DNA of 64,000 nucleotides from Sequoia sempervirens. Taxonomy: Eukaryota > Streptophyta > Pinopsida > Cupressales > Cupressaceae. Within the stretch, counting starts at the first letter, position 1; each line of letters starts with the position of its first letter. The translations under genes and the position numbers were made by a program. Below are positions 1-12,128 of the stretch, piece by piece. Location of the stretch: NCBI GenBank assembly GCA_007258455.2, contig VDFB02114860.1, forward strand, positions 43,431 through 107,430, written 5' to 3'. The notes under the pieces were generated by a model. It made no database searches. It was given only the letters and a program-made list of their open reading frames with translations, and was not told the origin of the DNA.

Positions 1-952
1 CCGAGATCCTCTGAAATCCACCGATGTAGGACTCCAAGCTGCCTAACTGTTTGAGCTGTGCTAAGTCTCTGAAATATAGTTCGGGGTCTTTTCTGTCAAA
101 CCTTTCCACAAGTCTATCTGTGAATTCCTGATAATTAGTAATCCGGTCATGTTGTAGAGTAACCATTCCGTGGTGCCACCAATCATGGGCCACACCATCC
201 AAATGCAATGCTGAGAATTTAATGGCATCATCCTCCGCCATCGGATGTAAAGTCAGGAAAGTATCAAGCTTGCTAATCCAAGGTCTAGCAGTGACTCTAC
301 CACTGCCATCAAAAGTAGGAAGAGTGAGTTTATTAGTCGCTTGCCTCAGATCATTGTTCCTGTTATCCCAAGGCCTCCTGTCAACTCGATTCCTGCTATG
401 TTCTCTCTTTTGACTCATAAATTTGTCAAAGTTCAGGTGATCCTAAACTCGTTGGGGTAAAGCTTCCCATTCATCATGTAATGTCATGATGTTATCTGTG
501 AAGACCACGTCACCTTCTCCCTCCTCCACGTTGCCATCAATTGGATCACGCCTGGCAAAGATAGGACGTGTGGGTCTCTCATAGGTGTGTGTAGGAGTAA
601 TTCTCGGGCGTGGAGGTCCATGCACATTGCCATCTTCCTCCTGTTCCTGTGGTCTCCTCTGGCCAGTCAAATGTTGCACTGCTGTGCTTAACTACTGCAA
701 TGCGTTAGCCACCTGTGCTTGACCTATTGCTAGTGCGTTAGCCACCTGTTCCTGTCCTGCTACCAGGCCTCTCAGAATGTCTTGGGCCTCTCTGTCCTCA
801 TTCTGAGCTCGGTTGTGAGGTTCCCCAATCTCATCTCTGTCACCCATTTCTTCGAATGGATTGTCAAAGGGAAAATCCTCAAATTGATTTATGTGATTAC
901 CAGGCCTCCTGCATGAATAGTACCTGTTATACCTGCCTTGATAAGGACGCAT
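1..952 (-). pseudogene. gag: gypsy gag polyprotein, N-terminal part, broken
   Basis: Gag forms the retrotransposon particle and packages its RNA. The protein starts at 952 (MRPYQGRYNRYY), 34 bases past the PBS, and contains the acidic EEMGDRDE stretch seen in related gags. A stop near 692 and another near 443 break the frame; it resumes at about 420 with MSQKREHSRN and runs to the window edge. The part at 1-350 carries typical gag features: LTLPTFDGSG, WISKLDTFLTL, DDAIKFSALHLDG and ERFDRKDPELYFRDLAQLKQ, closely similar to gag in elements A and B. The nucleocapsid zinc knuckle would be further left. At least two stops make it a pseudogene. Family assignment is secure. Confidence 0.88.
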
Positions 953-986
953 ATGATGTTTACCTCTTAGACTGGCAGGATTATGA

Positions 987-998
987 GCTCTGATACCA
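987..998 (-). other. Primer binding site of G1
   Basis: Minus strand reads TGGTATCAGAGC, complementary to the 3' end of plant initiator tRNA-Met. It is separated from the LTR by one base (999), as expected for minus-strand DNA priming. Confidence 0.92.
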
Positions 999-999
999 T

Positions 1000-2265
1000 T
1001 GTGAAGAGCCCAGCTGGCTCCAACTCAAACCCCTATAGTTTTTAGCTTATCTTTTGGTGTTTTTTAGTTTTTTAGATAAATTTTCTAGACATAAGAGAAG
1101 GGGTGTACAACATAAAATGCAAATAAAAGTAAAATGCAAGAAATAATTGCTCAACACAGGTGCTGTAAATCATCATTGGCAATACATACAATGAATTCAC
1201 AAACAACAAATGTATCTGAAGTCCTCCAGATTATTTAAATAAGAAAATATGAAGCTTGCCAGGCAACAATGGCTGGAAATGGCCTGAATGCACACTAGGG
1301 TCTCAGATCTGAGTTCTCCTTCAAAATATTTGAAGAAGAGGAGCTGAGAAGGTGGGACGCCCAAGTTGCAACCGATAAACTGACCAAAAAGGAGGCGTTT
1401 TGCCTCAAAAGGAGCCACCCCTCTTCTAGAGAAACACGCCAAAGCAAGGGAAAGTACGGCTTCTGGCAACCGTAAACCTCTGAAGCTGAAATGGTGGGAG
1501 ATGAGAAGCTATTGAACTATTAACCTTCTCCTGTAGCTATATACTAAATAACTGAATAAATATATACTAATTTGACCGAGAAGAACTTTTGATTGAAGCT
1601 CTCATCAATGGCAATCATTCGGCTGGTGTCTCACAGCCTCACAATCACAGATCCAACGAAGATTCCTCGTTCTTCAATGGATTTTTCTTGTAACCCTTGT
1701 CCTCAGACAAATCACAAAGAAAGAAAATTGCAATGCCAAATGATAATAAGATATTAGGTCGACTTGCAATGCATTGCCATATACTCACAAAAAGGCACGG
1801 GTTTCAAGAAGTAAGGATTTCCTCATTAAAATACATTTAAATGTATTTTAATTTATTTCAATAGTTTCCCCAAAAATACTTGGGCGCACTTTCTTGGGTG
1901 TTTAAGTGATTTTAATATCACTTTATAATGTAACATTTTATTACTTTATATTATATTTAAGTGGCGTTTTTTCTTATAAAGTCAATTTGACTTTATATTT
2001 AATTATTTAAGTTAAATACATAACTTAACCACTAAAATACTCATAACTTCCTCCAAACTCAATATAATGTCGTGCCGTCAGAAGCTAATGAACACTGAAC
2101 TTCATTTGCCTGAACTGTTACCAATACTGAGGTGAAAGAGGTGGGAATGGCAAACCCCACCAAAACGGACACTGACCCTCTAACCAGATCCTGTCAGCCT
2201 ACAAGGGTCCAAGAGATAGGCTAACTCAACATGCTCTTGAATTGAGCTATAATGGGGACATTACA
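1000..2265 (-). repeat. 5' LTR of G1
   Basis: About 1266 bp, TG...CA on the plus strand. It starts beside the PBS and ends with GGGGACATTACA. The U3 end holds an AGCCT ... TAGGCTAA inverted pair at 2196-2224, shared with other gypsy LTRs here. The second LTR lies outside the window. Confidence 0.85.
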
Positions 2266-3118
2266 TAGGGGAGTGAGGTTACAAAAGGATGTCCTGGTAG
2301 CCCAACTCTCCTAGGTCCAAAGGCAGTACCCCTTTGGCCCATGTGGACTTTGTGGGCTCATCTTGTCCACCCCCCCGGTGGCGTACCTAGAAGAGGGCCT
2401 CGTCACCATACCCCTTTTGTAATTCTCCCTTCTCCCATCATGGTGAAGGTATGTGCAGAAATGAACTAATCAAATTCATATTTACAAATAATCACATCAG
2501 CAATACATAATAATTTGTGACTATGCCACTGTAAGATATAAATAATAATATGCATGCAACCATTAACCATATTTAAATTATACATTACATTCCTATATGA
2601 ATATCCTACCACAAATATGTTAATTCACAATTCTGTAATCACCAGATAATTTATGCAAACCGAGATTATGTTTTCTGGTCGATTTGTTTCTTTCCTTTTC
2701 GCCAATTTGATGCCTTGTTGTGTACCCACCCACTACCTTATATAGGTCTAAGGGAGCAATGGTATTAAGTGGTCGTCACTCGTCACCAAAGGTGACGTCC
2801 CTTCTCCAACCGGTTACCTACTGCTGAGTCGCATCCCTTCTTCCAGTGGCTGCTACCTCCTTATCGTTGGGTAATATAATCGTATTTAATTCATGCTTGC
2901 TAGAGTCACGTACTTTGGTAGTATAAGGATTTGTCAATATCATTTAAACATGTCATTACTTATAATATAATATCATTTATATTATTATTTATTTAATATA
3001 ATATTTGGACATTATTTATTTAATAAAGCATTTTTAAAAATATAATCATATTCAGATATTGTTAGTTTAATTAAATTGGGGGCATGACAAATGAATATGT
3101 TATAGCCCTGCAAGACTT
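2266..3118. other. Unresolved LTR-like sequence between G1 and G2
   Basis: No coding sequence is visible. Positions 2940-3070 are very AT-rich, followed by GGGGGCATGACA ending near 3089. That resembles the GGGGACATTACA end of the minus-strand gypsy LTRs here, so this is probably the tail of another decayed LTR. Its start and target duplication were not found. Confidence 0.4.
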
Positions 3119-3900
3119 GGTGTGATGACCAAAAAGGCTGTACGATAGCGATAGACTTTAAACCCTAGTTGTTTGAAAATAGCTGCAGCAAATATCAGAT
3201 GGTACAGCAATAGCAATAGGGACTCCAATTGTACGACAACTCAATGAATATAATAATGAATGTGTATGGCTGTTACCAACAAAGGTATGGCCTCTCCAAA
3301 ATGGTGCAACCTCACAAAACCAACTACCATAAGATTTGTCTAAAACAAATGAACTGAGATGATGTTACCTTTGGAATCTCACAAAGTTTGAAGCTAAATC
3401 GGAAGGGTTCAATCACCAATTGAAATTGGAATTAATTGCAATCTTTTAGCACAATTGTGATCCTTGAATGGATTCACCTTAAGTGAACAAGAGAGTTTTT
3501 ATCCTCCAATTTGAAATGAGAACCAAGAGAGCTTTTTGATGAACATAAATGTTCAAACTTTGAGAAGAAGGTTTGGTAAGAATAACAATAGGATCGTCTC
3601 TTTTATGCTAGACTCTTCCCTTTATAATCACCTTTTAATTTTAGTTGCCTTTTCCCACCTAACATTCTTTCCAAATGTGTTAAAAAACACTTTGTAATAA
3701 TAAAGTACATTGGGCCCACATTATTAAAATAATAATAATATATAGGTCATCTTTTTACCATGTTCTAAAAGTAAAGTTAGTGGCACAACTTGAAATATTA
3801 TTGGTAAATTATTTCCCTAAATTTATCCCTTAGCCTATGGGAAATACAAAATTAGCCACGAGTCTCCCAATTATTTTAATTCCGAAGAGGGGACATGATA
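3119..3900 (-). repeat. Probable 3' LTR of G2, decayed
   Basis: The right end is supported: GGGGACATGATA at 3889-3900 is followed by a pyrimidine tract and CTCAAGCAATTG, the same arrangement as 3' LTR/PPT junctions in A, B and D. A TAGCCTA copy lies at 3831-3837. The left end at TGTGATGACC is a guess. It does not align well by eye with the proposed 5' LTR of G2. Confidence 0.45.
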
Positions 3901-3934
3901 ATTTTCCCTTCTCAAAATCATTTTCCCTCAAGCA

Positions 3935-4450
3935 ATTGTAGATTTGGATTTTCAAGTATCTCAACACCCTCCCATCTAGCATCTTCAGTTGGGAGATTTT
4001 TCCAAAACCCTAGTTATTTTGTTATGGCTTTGCTCCTCTATTTCTTCTCCTTGGTATCAATGATAGCTTCTAGAACACCAATAGACTCTTTTCTTCATCT
4101 AGAGGAGGCAATTTTATTGAAGAGGTGATATGTTGCCTAAGTGCCCTTTTGAGACATGAAACATGAAATACATTGTGGATTCTGCTATGTTCTAGCAAAT
4201 CAAGTTCATAAGCAACTTCTCCAATTCTCTTCAAAATCTTGTATGGTCCATAAAATTTCGGTTTGGATTTATCAACTCTCTTTTTCCTAATGGAAGATTG
4301 CTTGTATGATTGCAATCTTGTGAAAATCAAGTCTTCTACCTCAAATGTCCTCTTTGTGTGATTTTGATGTGCATAGAATTTTTGCTGATTTTGAGATTGT
4401 TGGAGGTGATCTTCGAGTGATCACAATATGTCTTGGCTATGCTTAACCAA
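3935..4450 (-). pseudogene. G2 integrase C-terminus and relic chromodomain
   Basis: From 4330 leftward the translation has the integrase C-terminal module found in chromoviruses: LQSYKQSSIRKK, KPKFYGPYKILKRIGEVAYE and RIHNVFHVSCLKRAL, then LPPLDEEKSL. Beyond the stop near 4070, shifted frames still show chromodomain remnants (KISQLKMLDGR, NPNLQLL-like) up to the polypurine tract. The module targets integration to chromatin. It is clearly inactive because of stops and frameshifts. Family assignment rests on strong similarity to the same segments in A and B. Confidence 0.82.
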
Positions 4451-4499
4451 ACACTAACACTAAATCAATAAATGTTAAAGTGCCATAAGAATAACAACA

Positions 4500-5300
4500 T
4501 AAATGCAATTTTTACATTGTACCTTGGGGAGGCCTATAATGAAATCCATGGATATGCTTTCCCTCTACTAATCAGGAATAGGCAAAGGCTGTAACAATCT
4601 TGTAGGAAAAGTATGCTTTGCTTTGTTTTGTTGATGAATGATGTATTCTCTAATATGCTAGAGGATATCCTCCTTAAATCCCTTCCAAGAAAATGATTCA
4701 TTGATCTATCTATATGTTTTGTAACATCTTGAATGCCTTGCTATTGGTCTATCATGAAGGCTCTCAAAATCTTCTCCTTCATCTTGGATTTTGGAGTTCA
4801 AGAAAATTCTGTTTTTATAGATGATAAATCTATTTGTCACTGAATACATGTCATCCTTCACTTTCGCATCAAGGGGATTAGTAGCAAATGCATATTTAGC
4901 GTATTTTTCCATGATGGCAACCTTACAATCAGCAATAATAATAGAAATGAAACATAAAGTATGCTTTCTAGAAATTGCATCGACAACTTCATTCTTTTCC
5001 TTTTCCATGTATTCTATGTAAAAATAATAAGCATCAATCTTGCTTACCCACTTTTGTTGCCTATCATCCAAATCATGTTGGTCAAATAAGAATTTCAAAT
5101 TTTTATGATCCATCTTCACTACAAATTTCTTACAAATTAGATATTGTCTAATCTTTTTGAAAGCATGTATGATGGCCAACATTTCTTTGTCATAGAGAGA
5201 AAATCCTTTTTTTGGTTCTCTCAATTTCTTGCTTTCAAATGTTACAGGATGCCCCTTTTGTATTAATACAACTCCAATTCTTTTTTTTTTGACACATCAC
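4500..5300 (-). pseudogene. G2 RNase H and integrase zinc-finger region, broken
   Basis: The 172-residue open stretch 4706-5224 begins with [20 protein letters not shown], the RNase H segment with its catalytic glutamate. KFVVKMDHKNLKFLFDQHDL (the D of RTDHNSL) and QQKWVSKIDAYYFYIEYMEK follow. The end (RPIARHSRCYKTYR) corresponds to the HxxxH part of the integrase zinc finger. The catalytic integrase core expected between about 4450 and 4700 is largely missing. Confidence 0.8.
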
Positions 5301-5384
5301 ATTCTACAACAAATGGAAGAGAGAAATTTAATACAACAAGTATAGGTATTAACTTATTATCTCTTTAAGCTTACCAAAAACTTT

Positions 5385-6000
5385 CTATGCTAATTTTGAC
5401 CATGCATAAACTCCTTTCATAGTCATATCTATTAAAAGTGCTGCAAATTGTGAGAGCTCTTTAACAAATCTTCTATAATAGTTGCAAAGGCCAAGGAATC
5501 CTCTTAATTGTGTCAATGCGATAGGAGGAGGCCAATCCAATATGGCTTGAATGTTTTGTTGATTCACTTGAATTCCTTGAGCACAAATAACATGGTCCCA
5601 AATCAAATTAAATCCTCTCAATTGCTTAATGCTTGATTTATACATGACTTGAAGGTAGTTGGAGCATTTGTCAAACCAAAAGGCATGACCAAGAACTCAA
5701 AGTGCCCAAAATGACACCTGAACACTGTTTTGTGTATATCCTTAGCCCTTGCATGGATCTAATGGTAATCTAATCTCAAATTAATCTTTAAAAAGTACAT
5801 AGCTCCATGCGATTAATCAATTCAAGGATCACTTGCAATCAAAACACCCTATCACACAAGAGAAACTAAAAAGCAAAGGGGCTAGAACTAGGCCTAATGT
5901 GGTCCATCTTCAAAAGTTCCTTTATGGCCCTTTCAATCTTCTTCTTGTACCTTCTTTGATGGTGGTAAGGTGTAGCCATCATAGGCTTAGAACCCGGTTC
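5385..6000 (-). pseudogene. G2 reverse transcriptase, internally deleted
   Basis: The 3' part reads [18 protein letters not shown] and [20 protein letters not shown], the thumb-to-connection part of gypsy RT. Upstream, 5650-5770 gives the [13 protein letters not shown] and [13 protein letters not shown] segment. At about 5780-5900 the fingers/palm part with IDYRALNK is missing, and 5900-6000 resumes with a segment preceding RT. The catalytic FxDD region is not recoverable in one frame. Confidence 0.75.
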
Positions 6001-6015
6001 CAACTCTATGATATG

Positions 6016-6540
6016 CTAAAATCTTGTACTAGATGGTACTTTTGGAGGTAAAGCATTGAACACCATACTAGAATTATCCAAAATGAATTGAATATCAACA
6101 TGATAGGATTTTTTTACTTGTAAGCTATGTTTGTCACCAAATATGGGTTTCACAAGCAACTTGCCCTCTCCTAAAAGATCTTTCCATCCTTTTTGCTGAA
6201 ACAACTCTTGAGGCTCCATTTGCAATACCTTGAAGCACCATTTCCTTTCCCTCTAACTTGAATTGAAGTTCCATGGTTTGGTAGTTCTGAGTAAATCCCC
6301 CAAGGGAAAGTAATCGCTGCACTTGTAAGACCATGTGAGTCTCTCCTATGTCCACTACATAGAAATCATCATGCACCCTATGTCTACCTAGAGCGATGTC
6401 AAGCTGCTGTATCCTTTTAGTGCAAGGGATGGTGAAGTCATTTGCTACAATAACATTGAAACCTTCAAAATCCTCTATTTCCAATCCCCTGTTGACTACC
6501 AATCTCTCATCTATAAATTTGAGTTGCCCCTCTATCAATC
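6016..6540 (-). pseudogene. G2 aspartic protease and linker, decayed
   Basis: Translation of 6134-6538 shows DFEGFNVIVAND, RIQQLDIALGRHRVHDDFYVVDIGETHMVL and GFTQNYQTMELQFKLEGKEMVLQGI, the C-terminal protease half plus the linker preceding RT in chromoviruses. Upstream, the ERLVVNRGLEIEDFEGF segment matches the flap side; the DSGATHNF active site is degraded (the frame there starts with IDERLV). This linker is the part replaced by foreign sequence in element A. Confidence 0.75.
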
Positions 6541-7735
6541 AACACTATAATTTTTTCCCTTGCAGAAATTTGTGAACTTTGAAGGTTTCTTGTCCTTCTT
6601 CTGTGGAAATGATTTAGGCTGGATTTTATTTCAAGTGTGGAAAACTTCATTTTATTGCCCTTTTTATTGCATCATGTAAAGAAGCTGGGTCAAATACCTT
6701 CATCCAACATCTAAGCGACTCAATCAATCCCTCAATAAAAAGAACAGTAAGTCTCCTTTCTGATACATTAGGAAACATTAGTGAAAGCCTCTAAAATTCA
6801 GACACATAACTATCAACTGAGCTATATTGCTTCAATTGTGCAAGCTCTTTGAAATGCAGTTTTGGATCCTTCTTATCAAACCTGCCAATAAATCTCTAGC
6901 TGAAATCTGCATAAGAGTCTATGAGACTACACCCCTATGTCGCCATCCCATGGTACAATCACTCATGGGCATCCCCTTCTAGATGGTGTGTGTCATGTTT
7001 TGTTGCATCATTTTCAAACATGGGTTTTAATGAGAAATATGTGTCTAGTTTTTGGATCCACGAAGGTGTTTTGCATTTGTTAGAGCCATCAAAAGTCGGT
7101 ATGGACAACTTGCCCAACCTTTGCTACAAGTTTTGATTGGGTGTACCTTTGACCCTCTTGGGCCTATTCCTCAATTTTAGTTGACAAAAATCAGTTAAAG
7201 AGATAACAACATGGAATTGATCTCCTAATGGTTTGTACTCATGCAAATAATCTGGGTAATTCTTTGCATCATTCTGCTGCCCTTCGTTACCTTCCGAAAT
7301 TTCTTCTCTGCTTAAAAATGTAGGCGTCAAGGGTCTAGCTACTGATCCAATAACTGTTTTAGTGTTGTTGCTAGATCTACTACTCCCAAAGTTGCTTTCC
7401 CATTGTTGCTTTGATCACCCTCCGGAATATTCATATTTTTTAACATCTATGTCAATAAATTTTCCAACTGCTGCTGTCCTCTAACAAGATTATTAGTATT
7501 TGTTCCATGCTATTCCCTTCATTCCTTCTTTCCCTATTGGCCATGAGTTCTTCTACCTCTTCTTCAAGTTATAAATCTGTGAAAGGAAATCCTTATTCTA
7601 TATTATTATTTTCAGGAAAATTGAATTGCCCTATTCTAAGATTCTTCTAATAATACCTATGAGCTCTTTCACTAGGCTACATATGAGCTATATCTCTGCA
7701 TCAAGTTGCCAAATTCCCAACATGCTGACAGGAAT
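6541..7735 (-). pseudogene. gag: G2 gag, multiply broken
   Basis: Short open pieces only. 6640-6930 in broken frames resembles the gag C-terminal part (FHFKELAQLKQ, SYVSEF and LFIEGLI-like peptides). 7124-7330 reads NYPDYLHEYKPLGDQFHVVI and SLTDFCQLKLRNRPK, similar to the DYLREYQSLGDEFHAAM / DFCTIKYRNRP part of gag in element A. That links G2 most closely to A. Confidence 0.72.
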
Positions 7736-7753
7736 ACCAAACCTGATACCGTT

Positions 7754-8614
7754 GTAATCGATTGGCTATTTTTTTTTTTGTAATTTTGACAAATGTTTGA
7801 CAAATGCCAAGTAATGATAAATGCAAGGAAATTGGCTATTTACTTGCTTCAAAAATAAGACAAATAACTTGAGTATTTCTCAATACAAATACAACTGAAG
7901 TGTATTCATTGATGCTAGTATAGAATCAATAAATCCAAGATTTCAAGTTTGATGCATGAATATTATTGAGATAATATGAATTTTGATTCTATGTAAAAAT
8001 AAAGCTGTTCTGATTAGCTGTTATAATCTCATAGAATTCAGATCTGTACCTTACAAATTGTCCACCATAGCCTGTGCAAACTACTGGAAGGAAAATGTAG
8101 CTGATAAGGACAAAGTATGTAGTCCAAAAGACAAAAATGATCTAGAATAGGGTGGCAGCTGATGTGGAGGATATAAAACCCCCTTAAAATGAAACACTTC
8201 TTAGAAGCCTCACATGCCCCTTTCAACTGCAACACCACCTCCAAACATCCTCAGACCTACCTTATCACTGTGCAGTGACTTGCAAATATAATATTTCTGC
8301 CTATTTTATTGCTGTGACCAGCTAAAATGATCAACACCTTAAGTTTATGCTATTGCGACCTCATCCACAAGGCATAAACCCTGCATTTTTGATTTGTATG
8401 GCCTATACTCTTCTTTCGTTGGGCAGCCAGAATAATTAAATATTGAAATGGGTGGCTACATGAATCACTTATTTGGTTCTCAATTGGAATCTCATTTAGT
8501 GTTTACTCTGCAAATGTCTTCAATAAAATGAAACCTTCAAAGTTCCTTCATAGTTCTGCAACAATCAACACATATGTGAATTCTATATAAATCCACTCAC
8601 GAATTGAGTAGGAG
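7754..8614. other. Non-coding stretch, part of the proposed G2 LTR
   Basis: No convincing gene. AT-rich. A TATA-like GGATATAAAAC occurs near 8168, but it points along the plus strand and not with G2. The open frame at 8038-8244 has no recognisable domain. Confidence 0.5.
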
Positions 8615-8619
8615 GGTTT

Positions 8620-9281
8620 TGTTGATGTATACAGCGTCGGTTGCTTTACTCCAGCCCAGATCGAAATCAATTAAATCATAGCCTTACGGCTATTTAATTG
8701 ATGGAAACGATTTAATGAAAAGAGACGTCACTTGATAAAAGATGATTATTATTCATTTAATATAATTGGTTCGATTTCCTTAGAGGCGCGATTATTCATG
8801 AAGTCCGACTTCTTGCTTGTAAAGGACATGCCGCTTGGATGACGCCGACATGTTGCCTTTTGGAGAGTCACGTCTCTCCCTCCACTTTGTATATATACAC
8901 CTTCATTGCATTCCATTTGATATCGATTCATTCATAGTTTAGGCAATACACTCCATCACTACTTGGTGCGAATTCATATACAAGGCAGATCGAGTTATAT
9001 GCAAGATCAGTTCGGCATTGTTGAAGGCTGTTGAAGGCTGAGAGTTCATCAGCGAATTGTCTCTTTATAATTCTGTGTTGCATCATATTGTGTTGCATAT
9101 TATAGGCCATCATATCGGCCTCTATTGTAAAGGAGACTCTTTTGGTGATTCAATATATAAGTGATATATTGTTGCTGGGTTTTTCTCCCTCAAGTGGAGG
9201 GTTTTCCCAGGGTATCTGCTGTGTCTTTGTGTTGATTTTGAATTAATTTTCTGTGCATTACATCTGATCATAAAATTAACA
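8620..9281 (+). mobile_element. Ty1/copia-type solo LTR
   Basis: 662 bp from TGTTGATGTATACAGCG to ATAAAATTAACA, flanked by perfect 5-bp duplications GGTTT (8615-8619 and 9282-9286). A TATA box (TTGTATATATAC, about 8888) and the TTTTTCTCCCTCAAG motif near 9180 are shared with the other copia LTRs here (13750, 14478, 44649). No internal sequence is present, so it is the product of LTR-LTR recombination. Confidence 0.92.
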
Positions 9282-9375
9282 GGTTTTCGCCCTCAAAACC
9301 AATCTTTTCCTTAGGGTTTTCTTCCTAGGCAACAAAGATGAACAATTGCTCATTCTCCATAGCTGGAGTTTTGAA

Positions 9376-9391
9376 CTAAGTTACCGGTTCG
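9376..9391. repeat. Left terminal inverted repeat of the hAT element
   Basis: CTAAGTTACCGGTTCG, directly after target duplication GTTTTGAA. It pairs with the right repeat at 12864-12879. Confidence 0.88.
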
Positions 9392-9675
9392 GGTTCGAGA
9401 ACCCGGTTCGCCGGTTCGGGAAATTTGTTTTTTGGGGTTGGGTTCGTTTTGTGTTCGGTAATACAAAAACATATAAAAATCATAAATATATACATGTTTG
9501 CAGCAATAATTAAGTTCAGAATACACCACCATATTAATAGTCAAATAACATAGCAAAAATACACCACCACTTTATACTCAAATGTCATGATATAGAATTC
9601 TAATTTAAAGTTCAAACTTCAAACATAAAAATGTCAAGTGTTTACAATCAGCGATTAATAATTATTGATCATTGA

Positions 9676-12128
9676 TCAATCTGAATCATATGGGTCATCA
9701 AAAAAAGCAGCATCATCAGCATCATTAGATGCTACATTTTGTGTAGAACCACAAATAGCATCAGTGGCACTTGCACAAGCACTACCACTAGCACTGACAC
9801 TATCACTCTCATGCTCAGTAGCTGCTTCAGGCTGATAGTCATCATCAATATCAAGTGAAGCTAAGTGACTTGTGGAAGCATCCAAGTCAAGCTGCTTTGT
9901 CTCAATATCCCACCTCCTTGTGTCTCCTTCTTTGTAGGAACTTTGCTTGTGTGTAAGGAGGAGCAAGTTTGAATGCACATACACCAAGTCCTCTGCCTTT
10001 TTTGAATGTAGCCTATTGCGTTTTATTGAGTGGATGAAGGAGTATGTGCTCCAATTCCTCTCAGAAGAAGATGAACTATCAACCTATTAAGACCAAATTA
10101 AATATTTAAGAGTTACAAAATTTAACTAAACAAAATTTTTAATTAATATAAATTAAAATTAAAATTACAAAATATAAAACTTACTTGGGATAAAAATTTT
10201 ATTGCAATAGGTTGGAGGTGCCTGTATTCTTGCCCATGGAAGTACCACCAACTATGAGCATCCACCCTGTACTTGTCTCGAAGAGCATCAAGATTCTGAT
10301 CAACACTATTGGAGCATGCAAAAGCCATGAACTCAGCTCTCACTCGATCACATTGGTCACAATCAGTGAAGAGTCTACGAAGTGCTGCCTTGTACCCTTG
10401 AGCCACTTCAACATCCCTATATGGAGCAACTCTTGATGAAGCATAAAGTATCTCAAGACTATAATATTTGGGACTCAATGCAAAAGCGAGAAGATGCAAC
10501 AGAGTGGTCATTTTGTTCCATCTATCAACAATGATTTCCTATAGCTCTTTGAAGAACTTTTCTTTAGGATCTTCCTCTTTTGCATTGATGATGGATTTCA
10601 TCTTCTCAATCATTGAGTCGATACCATCATATACTTCGCCCAAACAAGGTCTATCCATGTCAGTGTAATGGATCATGCTCAATATGGGCTCAGTGAAATT
10701 GACGAGATACTCAACATGATCCCACCAATTATCATCTAGGATCCTTTGCTTGACCCTATTTTCCCTTTCACTACTAGATTGCCTCCATATGGTCCAATTA
10801 GGGCTGATTACCATGGCACAAAGTGCCTCACGAACCTTTATAAGTTGTCTCAACACAATTGTGTTGGAGGAAAAACGGGTCTCGGTAAACCTGTTTGAAA
10901 ATCAAAATTAAAATTAAAATATAATTTAAATTTACAAAATCAAAATTTAAAATTAAAAGAAAATTCAAAAATTTAAAAATATTGAGAATGAACTTACCTT
11001 CAACAACTCCAATTTTGAGAATTGTCTAAATATTCCTTGTGTCATATGGTGGTTGGTGACAAACATTTGGATGTCTTCACCCTCAGATACACCGCTTGAT
11101 CCACTCAATTTTGGATCAATTTTTTGTAGCATTAGATTGAGGGAGTGGACAGCACAAGGTGTCCAAAAAATGTGTGGATACTTCTCCTCAACCAAGCCCA
11201 AAGAGTCTCCAATTTTTTGCATTGTCGGTTACAACTTGCACAACATTTTGATGGCCCACTTCTTCAATAGCTTGGCAAAGGATGTTAGCAATAAATGGAC
11301 CATTCTTCACTTGTCCTTCACATTCCACTGCTCTCAAAAACATTGCCCCTTTAGGGGATACGGCAATAACATTGATCAATGGGCGATTTTTTGCATCTTT
11401 CCATCCATCAAAAACTATGGTCACCCCTGTTTCGATCCACGAATCCCTTATGGGCTTCAAAGAGTCTGCTACATGTTTCACCTCTTTCTCCAATAAGGTG
11501 CAACGCTCCTTCTCAAAACCTGGGCCCTTATACCCCTTTGGAGCCTCATTAATAGATTTCATCATTTTTTGCCAATATGGTGAACGAACAACGTTGAATG
11601 CCAATCCGTTGGCATAGACACATCTTTCTATGTCTTGATCAGCAATCTCTCTTGCCTCATTCTGAAATGAAGCTTCCAACAGTCCCTTAGATCTTTTATT
11701 TGAAGAGGGCACGGTTTGCTCTTGAGGGATGTCCATAATGGATGGCTTTCTGTAGGTGGAAAATAAGAAGGTGGTGTAGGGGGTTTCATGGATCGAGATC
11801 CTTTCTTCAAAGGATGGCTTGTTTTAACACTAGCTGCTTTTTGGTCTGCTTTTTCTTGCTTAGCAATATATTTCAACACTACATCTTTTGGAATGCCTTC
11901 GTTATTTTCACTTGGACAATTTTTGATGCTTGTTTCAGGGATCTCGCGCAAGTGCCCTTTCACTCGACTATATGAGCTCGGATATTGAACATGGCAATGA
12001 CTACAAATCCAAATATATCCTCCACCACCTGGAAGTTGTTGAACCATTTCTACATATTTCCAAAGGGGAGAGTTTGGGTTTGTTTTGAAACGAGATTGGA
12101 TTGAGCCTGAGGAGGTACCGGTTGCCAT
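9676..12128 (-). pseudogene. hAT transposase (BED, DUF659, hATC) with frameshifts
   Basis: Transposase that would cut and paste the element. Exon 1 (12128 to 10998) starts MATGTSSGSIQSRF and holds a BED-type zinc finger (WICSHCHVQYPSSYSRVKGHLR). DUF659 follows: GVTIVFDGWKDAKNRPLINV, CEGQVKNGPFI, VVTDNAKN, then FWTPCAVHSLNLML. Frames shift near 11735 and near 11205. Intron 1 is about 10891-10997 (AAG/GTAAGT, ACAG) and intron 2 about 10084-10184 (CAA/GTAAGT, ATAG). Exon 2 starts FTETRFSSNTIVLRQ; its phase does not fit exon 1 directly, and it has an in-frame TAG near 10541. Exon 3 carries the hATC dimerisation motif SERNWSTYSFIHSIKRNRLH and an acidic tail. Not functional as written; it might be mobilised by a relative. 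Confidence 0.9.

Larger units (their letters stand above)
1..2265 (-). mobile_element. Partial Ty3/gypsy element G1 (5' LTR, PBS, gag)
   Basis: The 5' part of an LTR retrotransposon on the minus strand, cut by the left edge of the window. Reading leftward from 2265 it has an LTR, a primer binding site and gag. The LTR begins (minus strand) with TGTAATGTCCCC, the same start seen in elements A and D. Protease, RT and integrase would lie outside the window, so the target site duplication cannot be checked; the base run after the LTR is TAGGG at 2266-2270. Confidence 0.9.
3900..7753 (-). mobile_element. Internal region of decayed Ty3/gypsy chromovirus G2
   Basis: Minus-strand order from 7753 leftward is gag, protease, RT, RNase H, integrase and a relic chromodomain, i.e. 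the Ty3/gypsy order. Many stops, frameshifts and an internal RT deletion make it the oldest-looking element in the window. A degenerate PBS is at 7738-7750. Confidence 0.88.

Noticed and set aside
987..998. tRNA gene fragment (GCTCTGATACCA)
   Set aside because: It is the primer binding site next to an LTR; no cloverleaf sequence around it.
11053..11496. 147-codon plus-strand open frame
   Set aside because: Antisense to DUF659 of the hAT transposase, which shows clear family motifs on the minus strand.
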